A model generated the notes under the pieces. That model saw only the letters and a list, made by a program, of their open reading frames with translations. It did not search any database and had not been told where the DNA came from. Source: Lysobacterales bacterium (GTDB lineage: Bacteria > Pseudomonadota > Gammaproteobacteria > Xanthomonadales > BPKI01). From it: 64,000 bases of DNA. Numbering within the stretch: position 1 is the stretch's first letter; the number at the start of each line of letters is the position of its first letter. The stretch covers positions 1,668,566 through 1,732,565 of the forward strand of contig BPKI01000001.1 of assembly GCA_026005055.1 (NCBI GenBank). The letters are read 5' to 3'. Positions 1 through 8,792 of the stretch are shown one piece after another. Both the position numbers and the translations under genes were made by a program.

Positions 1-892
<892 letters not shown>

Positions 893-961
893 ATGATTCT
901 TCGATCCGCACGCTGCCCTTGCCGGCGAGGGCTGCTCGCTCTGGCAGAATGAGCGGCATGC

Positions 962-1052
962 GGAGAGGTGGCCGAGCGGTTGAAGGCAGCGGTCTTGAAA
1001 ACCGCCAGGGGACTTGCGCCCCTCGTGGGTTCGAATCCCACCCTCTCCGCCA
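962..1052 (+). tRNA. tRNA-Ser (anticodon TGA)
   Basis: The acceptor stem GGAGAGG (962-968) pairs with CCTCTCC (1042-1048), followed by discriminator G and an encoded CCA. The anticodon stem GCGGT/ACCGC encloses the loop CTTGAAA, giving anticodon TGA, which reads UCA. The 91-nt length and long variable arm fit a class II serine tRNA. The T-arm GGGTTCGAATCCC is intact. Confidence 0.97.
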
Positions 1053-1076
1053 GCTTCTTCGCCCCTTGCTGATCTC

Positions 1077-1745
1077 ATGAATGCTCGGGCGAAGAAGTCG
1101 GCAGGCCGCGGCACGAGCGAAGAAGAGCGCCCGAGCGCGGCCGTGCTCGAACGGCGCTTCGCGGCGCTCCTGCGCCGCCGTTGTCTCGAAGCGGCAACTT
1201 CGGCCGCCTTGGAGGCTGCGGCGGAGGCGCTTCCCGCCTTGCGGGTTGCGGGTCGGCTCGTCTTCGGCAGCGAGCCGAAGCCCTCGCCGGCGGATCGGCG
1301 CCTCGCGCTCGCGCTCGAGGTGATGGCGCTTTACGGTCTGTCGCTGTCGGCGCGCGAGGAGCGGGCGATGCGACTCGTGCTCTCGCGCTTGACGGCGGCG
1401 AGCGTCGAGGCCGCCGAACGGGCAGCGCAAAGCGTCGCGGTGAAGATGGCGCGCGAACTGGGCGGTCCCTTCGCCGACTCGGCCTTGCCCTTGCTCAAAA
1501 TCTTCGCCTCCGCCGCGGCCGCGGTCTTCGCGAGTTTCGCCGTCGCCCGGCGCGCGCAGGCGCTGGCGCGTTTGGCCGATCCCGCGCTCGATGACTTGCC
1601 GAGCTTCCTGCGCGGTCTGAGCGGGGTGGATGAGGAGAAGCTGATCCAATGGACCCGCGAAGGTCTGATGCGGGTTCTCCGGCCCATCGAGGCCGGCGCT
1701 CGCGGTCTCGGTGCTTTGGCGCGCCTCGCGAGCCGCTTGGCCTAA
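1077..1745 (+). CDS. Uncharacterised helical protein, 222 aa
   Basis: I do not recognise this gene with certainty. It begins with ATG at 1077, shortly after the tRNA-Ser. The protein is almost entirely helical, rich in Ala, Arg and Leu, with a charged N-terminus (MNARAKKSAG) and a hydrophobic Ala-rich stretch around residues 140-165 (LPLLKIFASAAAAVFASF). The pattern of a long helical domain plus Ala-rich hydrophobic helices faintly recalls EcsC-like proteins, but that is only an impression. Its stop codon overlaps the stop of a possible small convergent gene at 1742. Confidence 0.6.
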   Translation: MNARAKKSAGRGTSEEERPSAAVLERRFAALLRRRCLEAATSAALEAAAEALPALRVAGRLVFGSEPKPSPADRRLALALEVMALYGLSLSAREERAMRLVLSRLTAASVEAAERAAQSVAVKMARELGGPFADSALPLLKIFASAAAAVFASFAVARRAQALARLADPALDDLPSFLRGLSGVDEEKLIQWTREGLMRVLRPIEAGARGLGALARLASRLA

Positions 1746-1945
1746 AACGGGCAGAAGTTGAGTCGCGCCCGAATCGGGCTCAGCGGCATGGAAACGCGTT
1801 GAACAAGCGCATCCAGCCTCGGCGAGAGCGCCCTCTCGCTGCGCGCGAAAGCGATGAAAAATTGCCCTTCCTTCCGGCAGGCAGCGATCGCGACGATCCT
1901 CGGCGATCGACTCGCGCCGCCAAAAAAGGCCTTCTCGCGGATCAT
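1742..1945 (-). CDS. Possible small protein, 67 aa (low confidence)
   Basis: A minus-strand frame from ATG at 1945 encodes MIREKAFFGG...RARLNFCPF. Its stop overlaps the stop of the convergent plus-strand gene, an arrangement common between real convergent genes. The C-terminal LNFCPF resembles the tail of small zinc-ribbon-like proteins (CPFCG) but ends before the second Cys. No convincing ribosome binding site was found, and the frame stays open upstream to 2086. The 416-base stretch 1746-2161 otherwise holds only the terminator at 2130-2162. Confidence 0.25.
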   Translation of the reverse strand: MIREKAFFGGASRSPRIVAIAACRKEGQFFIAFARSERALSPRLDALVQRVSMPLSPIRARLNFCPF

Positions 1946-2129
1946 GCAGGGGCGCGCCCTGCGGTTTCCTTGGCTCCGCGGGAACGGGCGTCGGCGCTGA
2001 TGTCGGAGTAGGCGAGGCTTGGGCCTTTTCTGCGGCTTCGTTCGCCGCCGTGGGCGTTGTGCCTGGCCTTTTTCCGCGAGCGGCAAGATCGGAAGAGGAA
2101 AACCATCGCCTCGCCGCCCTCGGCACTCG

Positions 2130-2162
2130 AAAAAGCCGCACGCACCCCCGCTTGCGGCGGCT
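2130..2162 (-). terminator. Probable terminator of the metalloprotease gene
   Basis: On the minus strand GCGGCT/AGCCGC arms (2157-2162 and 2134-2139) enclose a loop that contains a smaller CCGC/GCGG hairpin. They are followed by a run of five T. The element overlaps the stop codon of the upstream gene. Confidence 0.45.
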
Positions 2163-3712
2163 CACTCGAAGCCGTTGCGGAAGATCAAATCCGGCGGCGG
2201 CGGTGGCGGCGCGAAGTTCGCGGTGACGTTGCGGGCGCTGCTCATGATCAGGTTGCAGGCGCCGGTTCCGGAGCAGTCGCCGCTCCAACCGGTGAAGCTC
2301 GAGCCTTCGAGGGGCGTGGCCTGGAGGGTCACGCTGCTACCCGCGGGGAAGGACGAAGCGCACTGAATACCGCAGCTGATGCCGGCGGGCGAGGAACTCA
2401 CAAAGCCAAATCCCGCCCCGGCCTTGCTCACCGTGAGCGTCTGCGGTGGGCCGGCATTGAACTGCGCAGTGACCTGCCGCGGCGCATGCATGCTGAGCGT
2501 GCACACGCCGGTGCCGGTGCAATCCCCGCTCCAGCCGGCGAAGGAGGAGCCCGAGGCGGGGGTGGCGGTGAGCGTGACGTTGCTACCGAGCGCCAAGGTC
2601 GCGCTGCACGTGGGGCCGCAGTTGATCCCGCCGACGGAACTGCTCACCGTTCCGCTGCCAGAGCCGCTCTTGCTCACGGAAAGCGACATCGCCGAGGAAT
2701 CGGTCGGGTTGAACCACCAGTCCACGCCTGGCGGCGGCTCGAAGCTCGCGACGCCACTCAAGATGAAGCGATTGTTGCCACTGCCGCTGAAGGAGAACTG
2801 GCAGTAGGCGAAACCCGCCCCCGTTTGGTAGCGAATGCGAAGGGTGCAGGCATTGGATACGCCGACGTACCGCAGCAAGGGACGGTAGTTGTCCGAGGGT
2901 GCGAGCTCATCCCCATCCGCGCCGGCGCGCGCGACGCGCCAGGTGGCGACATCGCTCGGCGCGAGCTCGCGGTACACATTGTTGGTGCAGATCACCGGCA
3001 TCATGATGCTCTGCGTGGGAGGCTGCCCGCGCAGGAAGCTCGTGCTCGCCGCAGTGCCCGGAGAGCAGGGGTCGTGAGCGGTCGCGGCCTCGACGTAGAG
3101 GTGCCCTGCCGGCAGATCAGCGAGGAGCACGCCGTAGGTCGTGCGGTCGATGCGGCCGCTTGGGATCGCGAAAGGATTGTTCACCCCTTTGCGGAACCAA
3201 TGCAGGTTCACGTCGTCACCGCGCAGATCATCGCGGCTTGCGCGCACCCCATCGGCGCCCGCGCTGGCCTCGAAGTTGGCGTTCGCGCCAGCCGTGCTGA
3301 TCGTGTAGTAGAGCCTCGGATCGGAGAAGTTGCCATCGAGCTCGGAGGGTCCCAAGGTGTTGTGGCCGAGCCCCAAGCAATGCCCGAGTTCGTGGAGCAA
3401 AACCGACTCGAAGTCCGGGCGAAAGTTCGGGATGCCGACCGCGGAGGCGCTTTGCCGGTTGCCGAGGGTCGGGAGGAAGCGGTTGAAGGTGGCGATGGCG
3501 TTCTTGGTCGGCGTCTCGGCCGCGGCGGGCATGCTCGGATCGAGGCAGACATCGATCAGGATCTCGCCGCTCTGCGAGCCCGTGTAGCCCGGAGGATGGG
3601 TGACGATCTCGGGGTTGCTCCCCGAGGCACCGATGAAGGAAGTGGCCGAGGCGTCGGCGAAGGCGGCGAGGAGGGCGAGGACGAGGAGTCGCTCGCTCAA
3701 GCGCATGGTCAT
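2162..3712 (-). CDS. Secreted matrixin-like zinc metalloprotease with two InlB-B-type repeats and a GFE tail, 516 aa
   Basis: Predicted exported zinc endopeptidase. An N-terminal signal peptide (hydrophobic LLVLALLAAFADASA, about residues 9-23) is followed by a metzincin domain with the motif HELGHCLGLGH at residues 107-117, which supplies three zinc His ligands and the catalytic Glu. The C-terminal 150 residues hold two tandem repeats of about 75 residues, each with paired Cys and the signature GSSFxGWSGDC; these match the divergent InlB B-repeat type. The protein ends in a proline run and IFRNGFE, a tail shared with another secreted protein in this window. The ATG at 3712 overlaps the stop of the upstream gene (ATGA), which fixes the start. 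Substrate unknown. Confidence 0.8.
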   Translation of the reverse strand: MTMRLSERLLVLALLAAFADASATSFIGASGSNPEIVTHPPGYTGSQSGEILIDVCLDPSMPAAAETPTKNAIATFNRFLPTLGNRQSASAVGIPNFRPDFESVLLHELGHCLGLGHNTLGPSELDGNFSDPRLYYTISTAGANANFEASAGADGVRASRDDLRGDDVNLHWFRKGVNNPFAIPSGRIDRTTYGVLLADLPAGHLYVEAATAHDPCSPGTAASTSFLRGQPPTQSIMMPVICTNNVYRELAPSDVATWRVARAGADGDELAPSDNYRPLLRYVGVSNACTLRIRYQTGAGFAYCQFSFSGSGNNRFILSGVASFEPPPGVDWWFNPTDSSAMSLSVSKSGSGSGTVSSSVGGINCGPTCSATLALGSNVTLTATPASGSSFAGWSGDCTGTGVCTLSMHAPRQVTAQFNAGPPQTLTVSKAGAGFGFVSSSPAGISCGIQCASSFPAGSSVTLQATPLEGSSFTGWSGDCSGTGACNLIMSSARNVTANFAPPPPPPDLIFRNGFE

Positions 3713-4272
3713 GGCCGCAACTCCTCGACCCGCCGCGCGAGCGCCTCCAGCCTGTCGCGCAAATGCGCCATCAGACGCAGTTCGGGTTCCTCACCGTGGT
3801 TGAGCAAGTCCTGCTCGAGATTGGGCCAGACGAAGCTCAAGGGCTGGCGGCCGTCTCGGGCGAGATGAAAGCGCCTGATGGGCGCATCGAGCACGGCGAA
3901 GCCCTCGCTCCGTTCTCGGTCGATGTCCCGAAGCGCGCGCTTGGCGGCGCGCGGGTCGAAATCATCGGGGATGGAGGAAAGCTCCGCCCGGAGCATGGCG
4001 AGCTCGCTCTTGTCGAGCTTCAAGCGCGTCGCGCCTGGGTGCGCTGAAAGGGCGAAGCGGCGCACTTCCGCGCAGCCATGCCGGTCGATGCGCAAGGAGA
4101 GGGCGGGGCCGAGGTGTGCGACGAGGGGCGATGTGATTTCGTAAGCGAGGATGAGTTCCCCTTCGACCAAGTGGCAGGCGGGAACGGCAGGGGCGATGAA
4201 GGCCGAGGCGGCGAGGGACAGGACGAGGATCGCTCGCCTCGGGTTGACGCTCAGCGCGACTCGGTCTAGCAT
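3709..4272 (-). CDS. Exported hypothetical protein, 187 aa
   Basis: Not recognised. The N-terminus carries a signal-like hydrophobic segment (AILVLSLAASAFIAPAVPA) after a basic stretch, so the mature product is probably periplasmic. The rest is a mixed alpha/beta domain of about 115 residues and a charged, Arg-rich C-terminal helix (LRDRLEALARRVEELRP) that could form a coiled coil. Its stop overlaps the start of the metalloprotease gene by four bases (ATGA), so the two are translationally coupled. A role as partner of the protease is possible but is inference from position only. Confidence 0.6.
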   Translation of the reverse strand: MLDRVALSVNPRRAILVLSLAASAFIAPAVPACHLVEGELILAYEITSPLVAHLGPALSLRIDRHGCAEVRRFALSAHPGATRLKLDKSELAMLRAELSSIPDDFDPRAAKRALRDIDRERSEGFAVLDAPIRRFHLARDGRQPLSFVWPNLEQDLLNHGEEPELRLMAHLRDRLEALARRVEELRP

Positions 4273-4285
4273 GCGCCCTCCTCGT

Positions 4286-4360
4286 GGGCGGTTAGCTCAG
4301 CGGTAGAGCACTGCTTTCACACGGCAGGGGTCAGTGGTTCGATCCCACTACCGCCCACCA
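4286..4360 (+). tRNA. tRNA-Val (anticodon CAC)
   Basis: Acceptor arms GGGCGGT (4286-4292) and ACCGCCC (4350-4356), then A and encoded CCA. The anticodon stem CTGCT/GGCAG encloses the loop TTCACAC, giving anticodon CAC (reads GUG). The D-arm TAGCTCAGCGGTAGAGCA and T-arm GTGGTTCGATCCCAC are canonical. Confidence 0.97.
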
Positions 4361-4425
4361 CCTCCTCGAGAAGCCTAAGGCCGATCCCGCCTGTTGCATG
4401 GCCGCCGGTCGCCTCGCCGGTCCGG

Positions 4426-4920
4426 TCATCGGCTGCTCGCGGAGAGCGCCTCGAGCACGTTCTCGGCGGCCGAGACTCTGAATTCTCCCGGCGCTTCTAC
4501 GAACAAGTGGGTGACGACCCCGTCGTCGGCGACCAGGGCGAAGCGCTGCGAGCGAACGCCCATGCCGAAGGCGGAGGCGTCGAGCTCGAGGCCGAGCTTG
4601 CGGGTGAACTCGGCGTTGCCGTCCGAGAGCATGAGCAGCCCCTCGGGTACGTGCTGCTGCTTTGCCCACGCGTCCATGACGAAGGGGTCGTTGACCGCCA
4701 TGCAGGCCACCGTGTCGATGCCTTTGGCGCGAAGGGCCTCGAAATGCTCCACATAGCCGGGCAGGTGACGCGCAGAACAGGTGGGTGTGAAGGCACCCGG
4801 CACGGCGAAGAGGACGACCTTTTTGCCGGAGAAGATCTCGCTCGTGCGGATGTCTTGGATGCCATCACCGAGCCGTTTGAGGGTGGCTTCCGGAATGCGT
4901 TCGCCGATTTGGATGGGCAT
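4426..4920 (-). CDS. Peroxiredoxin of the Prx5 type, 164 aa
   Basis: Reduces hydrogen peroxide and organic hydroperoxides with a thiol donor in the cytoplasm. The peroxidatic cysteine is Cys48 in the Prx5 signature PGAFTPTCS. The conserved Arg is in the MGVRSQRFALV region, and the length is right for the one-domain Prx5/AhpC-TSA branch. There is no fused glutaredoxin domain. The gene stands alone, divergent from the DUF1800 gene across about 160 bases. I see no clear OxyR-type site in that gap, but I could not test this quantitatively. Confidence 0.9.
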   Translation of the reverse strand: MPIQIGERIPEATLKRLGDGIQDIRTSEIFSGKKVVLFAVPGAFTPTCSARHLPGYVEHFEALRAKGIDTVACMAVNDPFVMDAWAKQQHVPEGLLMLSDGNAEFTRKLGLELDASAFGMGVRSQRFALVADDGVVTHLFVEAPGEFRVSAAENVLEALSASSR

Positions 4921-5083
4921 GGGATGCTTCCTCTCTCGTCGGATTCGAGGGCGTCAAGCTTAGCCGAAGCGGGTGAAAGGCACGCGAAGTGAGCAAGTTC
5001 TCGTTTTTACCCGGGTGCGCGCTCTCGCCGAAACACTTGTTTCGCGGGAGAATGGACATCGAGCTTCGAGAGAGAGCCCGGCG

Positions 5084-6712
5084 ATGCGAGTTTCCTTTGC
5101 CTTCCTTCTCGCGTGGCTCATGCTCGCCGAACCGGGAGGGGCGAGTCCGATTTTTGCAAGCGGCTTCGAGCCACCGTTCAACATCCCGGCCAATGCCGCC
5201 GAAGCGGCTCGATTCCTCACCCAGGCGAGCTTCGGCCCGACCCCGCAGGACATCGCGAGGGTGCAGGCGATTGGCTACGTCGGTTGGCTGCACCAACAGT
5301 TCAATACCCCGCCCACGCGCGCCCGGCCCCACCTCGAGCAGATCGCCGCCGCAGGGGTCGCGGTCAGCCATCACCACCGAATGGATCGCTGGTTTCACAC
5401 GGTGGTCTATGCGCCCGACCAGTTGCGTCAGCGCATGGCCTATGCGCTGAGCCAGATCCTGGTCATCTCCGATCGCGATTCGTCCCTCGCCAGCGACTAC
5501 TTCGGGGTGGCCGAGTACTGGGACCTGCTTGCGACGCATGCCTTCGGCAACTACCGCGACCTCATGCGTGCGGTGAGTCTAAGCCCGCAGATGGCGCGTT
5601 ATCTCACGTTCCTGCGCAACCGCAAGGGCGATCCGGCGACCGGACGGCTGCCCGATGAGAACTACGCGCGCGAGCTGATGCAGCTTTTCACCATCGGGCT
5701 GGTCGAGCGCAACGACGACTTTTCGCCGGTGCTGGATGCCCAAGGTCGGCCGATTCCAACCTACGACCAGGCCACCATCATGGAGCTCGCGCGCGTCTTC
5801 ACCGGTTTTACCTACGCCGGTTCGACGAGCTTCTTCTCGGGCTCGCCCAATTACCTTCCGATGATGTGCTTCCAGAGCCAGCACGACGATCAGCCAAAGG
5901 AAATCTTCGGCATCCGGCTGCTCTCGGGGCAGTGCATGCAGGATCTCGAGGAGGCCCTCGACATCCTGTTTCTCCATCCCAACACGCCGCCTTTCGTGGC
6001 GCGGCAGCTGATCCAGCGTTTCGTCACCAGCAACCCCTCGCCGCAGTACATCGAGCGGGTGGTCAGGGTCTTCAAGAACAATGGCCAGGGCGTGCGCGGC
6101 GATTTGCGGGCGGTCCTGGAAGCGATCCTGCTCGATCCCGAGGCGCGCATCCGAGACCCCTCGCCTCGTTATGGCAAGCCTCGTGAGCCCTTGCTCAAGC
6201 TCACTGCGCTCTGGCGAGCCTTCGCGGCGCAGCCGCCGCCCGCCGATCCGAGCGGCTTCGTCCCCATGGGCGTGCGCAGCCCGCAGAACGACTACGCCCA
6301 GCGGCCTCTCGGGGCACCCACGGTTTTCAATTTCTACGAACCGGATTATCGGCCGGCGGGATCGATCGCCGATGCGGGCCTCTATGCCCCCGAGTTTCAG
6401 ATCATCGATGAGAACTACGTCATCCGCACCGCCAACCATCTCTACCAGCGGATCTGGTCGGGCTACATCGGGATGCCGAACCCGCCCCCCGATCGGCCGC
6501 TGCTCGATCTCGCGCCGGTCGCGGCGCTCGCCAACGACCCCGAAGGCATGGTCAACCTGCTCGATCTGCGCCTGACCTACGGCACCATGTCGCCAGGCCT
6601 GCGGGACATCCTGCGCCGGATGATCGCCGAGCTTCCCGCCGATGGCCTCACCAAGGCGCGAGCGGCCATTCAAGTGATCACGCTCTCCCCCGATTTCGCG
6701 GTGCAGCGCTGA
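5084..6712 (+). CDS. DUF1800 family exported protein, 542 aa
   Basis: Member of the DUF1800 family, almost always encoded next to a DUF1501 protein, as here (13 bases downstream). Function is not established. ATG 5084 gives a clean signal peptide (residues 1-21, VSFAFLLAWLMLAEPGGA). Directly after the probable cleavage site lies IFASGFE (residues 23-29), the same short motif that ends two other secreted proteins in this window. Family hallmarks follow: AARFLTQASFGPT, MAYALSQILVIS, ENYARELMQLFTIG and ARQLIQRFVTSNPS. The open frame extends upstream of 5084, but that part has no signal-peptide logic. Confidence 0.87.
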   Translation: MRVSFAFLLAWLMLAEPGGASPIFASGFEPPFNIPANAAEAARFLTQASFGPTPQDIARVQAIGYVGWLHQQFNTPPTRARPHLEQIAAAGVAVSHHHRMDRWFHTVVYAPDQLRQRMAYALSQILVISDRDSSLASDYFGVAEYWDLLATHAFGNYRDLMRAVSLSPQMARYLTFLRNRKGDPATGRLPDENYARELMQLFTIGLVERNDDFSPVLDAQGRPIPTYDQATIMELARVFTGFTYAGSTSFFSGSPNYLPMMCFQSQHDDQPKEIFGIRLLSGQCMQDLEEALDILFLHPNTPPFVARQLIQRFVTSNPSPQYIERVVRVFKNNGQGVRGDLRAVLEAILLDPEARIRDPSPRYGKPREPLLKLTALWRAFAAQPPPADPSGFVPMGVRSPQNDYAQRPLGAPTVFNFYEPDYRPAGSIADAGLYAPEFQIIDENYVIRTANHLYQRIWSGYIGMPNPPPDRPLLDLAPVAALANDPEGMVNLLDLRLTYGTMSPGLRDILRRMIAELPADGLTKARAAIQVITLSPDFAVQR

Positions 6713-6725
6713 CTGGGAGGACGCC

Positions 6726-8150
6726 ATGAGCAGGCGCAACGATCGTCGCGAGTTCCTCAAGCAGATGGGCCTCCTGCTCGCTGCGGGCGGGGTGAGTAGC
6801 TGGTGGCCACAGTTCCGGCTCTTGGGCCAGGCGCTCGCCCAAACCTCCAGCAGTGACTATCGGGCGCTGGTCTGCGTCTACCTTGCCGGCGGCAACGACG
6901 CCTTCAATTGGCTGGTTCCGCGCGAGATCAACGCATACAACGTCTACCGCACCACCCGCGGAGGAGTTTACGACCCGCAGAGCAACCCGACGGGGCTCGC
7001 CATCGCTCGCGATGCGCTCTTGCCGATCGCGCCGATCAATGGCGGCGATTACGGTCTCCATCCCTCCTGCCCGGAGCTCAAGCAGCTCTTTGACCAAGGA
7101 AAACTGGCCTTCATTGCCAACATCGGGGCGCTCATCGTGCCGACCACCAAGGCGCAGTACCTCAATCGGAGCGTGCCGCTGCCCCCGGAGCTCTTCTCGC
7201 ACAATAGCCAGACGACGTTCTGGCAGATCGGGCATGGAGACCTGCGCGATCCCTACGGTTGGGGCGGAGAGCTCGCGGCGAGGATCGCCACCGGCGCGGT
7301 GGCGGGTCGGCTTTCGCCCTGCATCTCGATCGCGGGCAGCACGCGCTACCTGATGGGTCCGGTGTGGACGCCCTATCAAATGGGCGCCAGCGGGGCGGTC
7401 GCGCTCACCACGAGCCTGCCCTCAGGCACCCCGAACGCGACCGCCGTGCGCAACCGTCGCGACCAGGCGGTCGCCGAGCTTTTGGCCCTCGAATACCACC
7501 ATCTCTTCGAACGGGAACACCAAAGCGTGCTCCGGCGTTCGCTCGAGATCTACCAAGAGGTGAGCAACGCCCTCAATGCCGATCCGCCGCTCAGCACCGC
7601 CTTTCCGAGCGAGAATCCGCTCGCCGACCAGCTCAAGATGGTGGCGCGGATGATCCGCGCCTCCCGTCGCCCGGAAATCGGCCACCGACGTCAGATCTAC
7701 TTCGTCTCCCTCGGCGGTTTCGACACCCACGACAACCAAATGGTGAGCACCGGGCAACCGCGGCTGCTGATGCGCGTGTCCCAAGCGCTTGCCGCCTTCC
7801 AGCAGGCGCTCGGCGAGATCGGCGCCGAGCAGCAGGTCGTGACCTTCACCCTGAGCGAGTTTGCTCGCACGCTCGCGACCAACGGCAATGGCACCGATCA
7901 TGCGTGGGGGACGGTGCAAGCCGTGATGGGTGCGCCGGTGATCGGAGGGCGGATCTACGGCACCTATCCGGTCCTCGACAACGACGGCGCGTGGACGCTC
8001 TCACGCGGACGGGTCATCCCCACTCTCGCCGTGGAACAGATGGCCTCCACCCTGGCGCGCTGGATGGGGCTCGCCACATCGGAGCTCGCGGCCGTGTTTC
8101 CCAATCTCGGCCACTTCGCGCCGCAAAGCCTCCCGTTCCTTTCCCTGTGA
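6726..8150 (+). CDS. DUF1501 family protein with Tat signal, 474 aa
   Basis: The N-terminus carries a twin-arginine motif (RRNDRREFLKQMG) and a hydrophobic segment ending near ALAQ, so it should be exported folded through Tat. The mature part shows DUF1501/sulfatase-like features: VCVYLAGGNDAFNWLVP, a SLGGFDTHDNQ segment with possible metal ligands, and TLSEFARTLATNGNGTDHAWG near the C-terminus. It forms the expected two-gene unit with the preceding DUF1800 gene. Enzymatic activity is suspected for the family because of the sulfatase-like fold, but no substrate is known. Confidence 0.87.
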   Translation: MSRRNDRREFLKQMGLLLAAGGVSSWWPQFRLLGQALAQTSSSDYRALVCVYLAGGNDAFNWLVPREINAYNVYRTTRGGVYDPQSNPTGLAIARDALLPIAPINGGDYGLHPSCPELKQLFDQGKLAFIANIGALIVPTTKAQYLNRSVPLPPELFSHNSQTTFWQIGHGDLRDPYGWGGELAARIATGAVAGRLSPCISIAGSTRYLMGPVWTPYQMGASGAVALTTSLPSGTPNATAVRNRRDQAVAELLALEYHHLFEREHQSVLRRSLEIYQEVSNALNADPPLSTAFPSENPLADQLKMVARMIRASRRPEIGHRRQIYFVSLGGFDTHDNQMVSTGQPRLLMRVSQALAAFQQALGEIGAEQQVVTFTLSEFARTLATNGNGTDHAWGTVQAVMGAPVIGGRIYGTYPVLDNDGAWTLSRGRVIPTLAVEQMASTLARWMGLATSELAAVFPNLGHFAPQSLPFLSL

Positions 8151-8155
8151 AGCCT

Positions 8156-8183
8156 CTTGAAGATCGCGCCGATGCGCCCATCT
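8156..8183 (+). promoter_or_regulatory. Sigma-32 (RpoH) type heat-shock promoter of hsp20
   Basis: CTTGAAG (8156-8162; consensus CTTGAAA), a 13-base spacer, then GCCCATCT (8176-8183; consensus CCCCATNT) and a following A. Both boxes differ from consensus at one position. The site starts five bases after the DUF1501 stop and 68 bases before the hsp20 start; a GGAGG ribosome binding site lies between. Confidence 0.75.
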
Positions 8184-8223
8184 AAAGGCCATCCGCTCAG
8201 CGATCCAATCGGAGGTTTCGAAG

Positions 8224-8673
8224 ATGAGCATCGTCCGTTACAACCCCTGGCCGAGCGCGAACCTGCTCCAGGAGGAAATCAAGAATCTGTTCGACCGCTT
8301 CTTCGGCGAGGAGCCGGGGGATCAGTCGAACGTGGTCACCAGCCAGTGGATGCCGCGCGTGGACATCCGTGAGGAGAAGGACCGCTTCGTGATCCTGGCC
8401 GACATTCCCGGCGTGGATCCGAAGGACATCGAGGTCAGCATGGACAAGGGCATCCTCTCCATCCGCGGCGAGCGCAAGGCCGAGCACACGGAAGAGAACG
8501 GTCGGTATACCCGCATCGAAAGGGCTCACGGGGTGTTCTATCGGCGCTTCGCCCTGCCGGACAGCGCCGATGCTGACGGCATCAAGGCGAGTGGTCGCCA
8601 TGGGGTCCTCGAAATCGTGATCCCCAAGCGGCCCGAGAGCACGCCGCGGCGCATCGAAGTGAGCCATTCCTGA
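8224..8673 (+). CDS. Small heat-shock protein, Hsp20/IbpA family, 149 aa
   Basis: ATP-independent holdase chaperone that binds unfolding proteins in the cytoplasm. The alpha-crystallin domain spans about residues 40-140, with the hallmark DIPGVDPKDIEVSMDKGILSIRGERK and the late motif GVLEIVIPK. A short C-terminal tail follows. ATG 8224 is preceded by GGAGG. The sigma-32-type promoter directly upstream indicates heat-shock induction, and a strong GC hairpin downstream suggests a single-gene transcript. The next gene encodes the co-chaperone CbpA. Confidence 0.95.
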   Translation: MSIVRYNPWPSANLLQEEIKNLFDRFFGEEPGDQSNVVTSQWMPRVDIREEKDRFVILADIPGVDPKDIEVSMDKGILSIRGERKAEHTEENGRYTRIERAHGVFYRRFALPDSADADGIKASGRHGVLEIVIPKRPESTPRRIEVSHS

Positions 8674-8700
8674 GGGGCCATCGCTCCTTGGGATCCCTGA

Positions 8701-8730
8701 GGCGCCCGGGCCCGTCCCGGGCGCCGTTCT
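8701..8730 (+). terminator. Hairpin terminator after hsp20
   Basis: Perfect 10-bp stem GGCGCCCGGG (8701-8710) / CCCGGGCGCC (8716-8725) with a 5-base loop, followed only by GTTCT. The very stable stem supports termination; the short T tract makes it a weak intrinsic terminator by the textbook rule. Confidence 0.6.
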
Positions 8731-8792
8731 ATGGGGCGCTTGTTTCACGCAGTCCGCTTTAGACTTGCCGCGTTCAAGGGCGAAAGACCTCC

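Noticed and set aside
2057-3868. Plus-strand 603-codon frame
   Set aside because: Antisense to the metalloprotease, which has a signal peptide, zinc motif and repeats; the plus frame is Gly/Arg/Ala-rich noise.
8740-8765. Sigma-70 promoter for cbpA (TTGTTT ... TAGACT)
   Set aside because: The spacing is only 14 bases and both boxes are weak.
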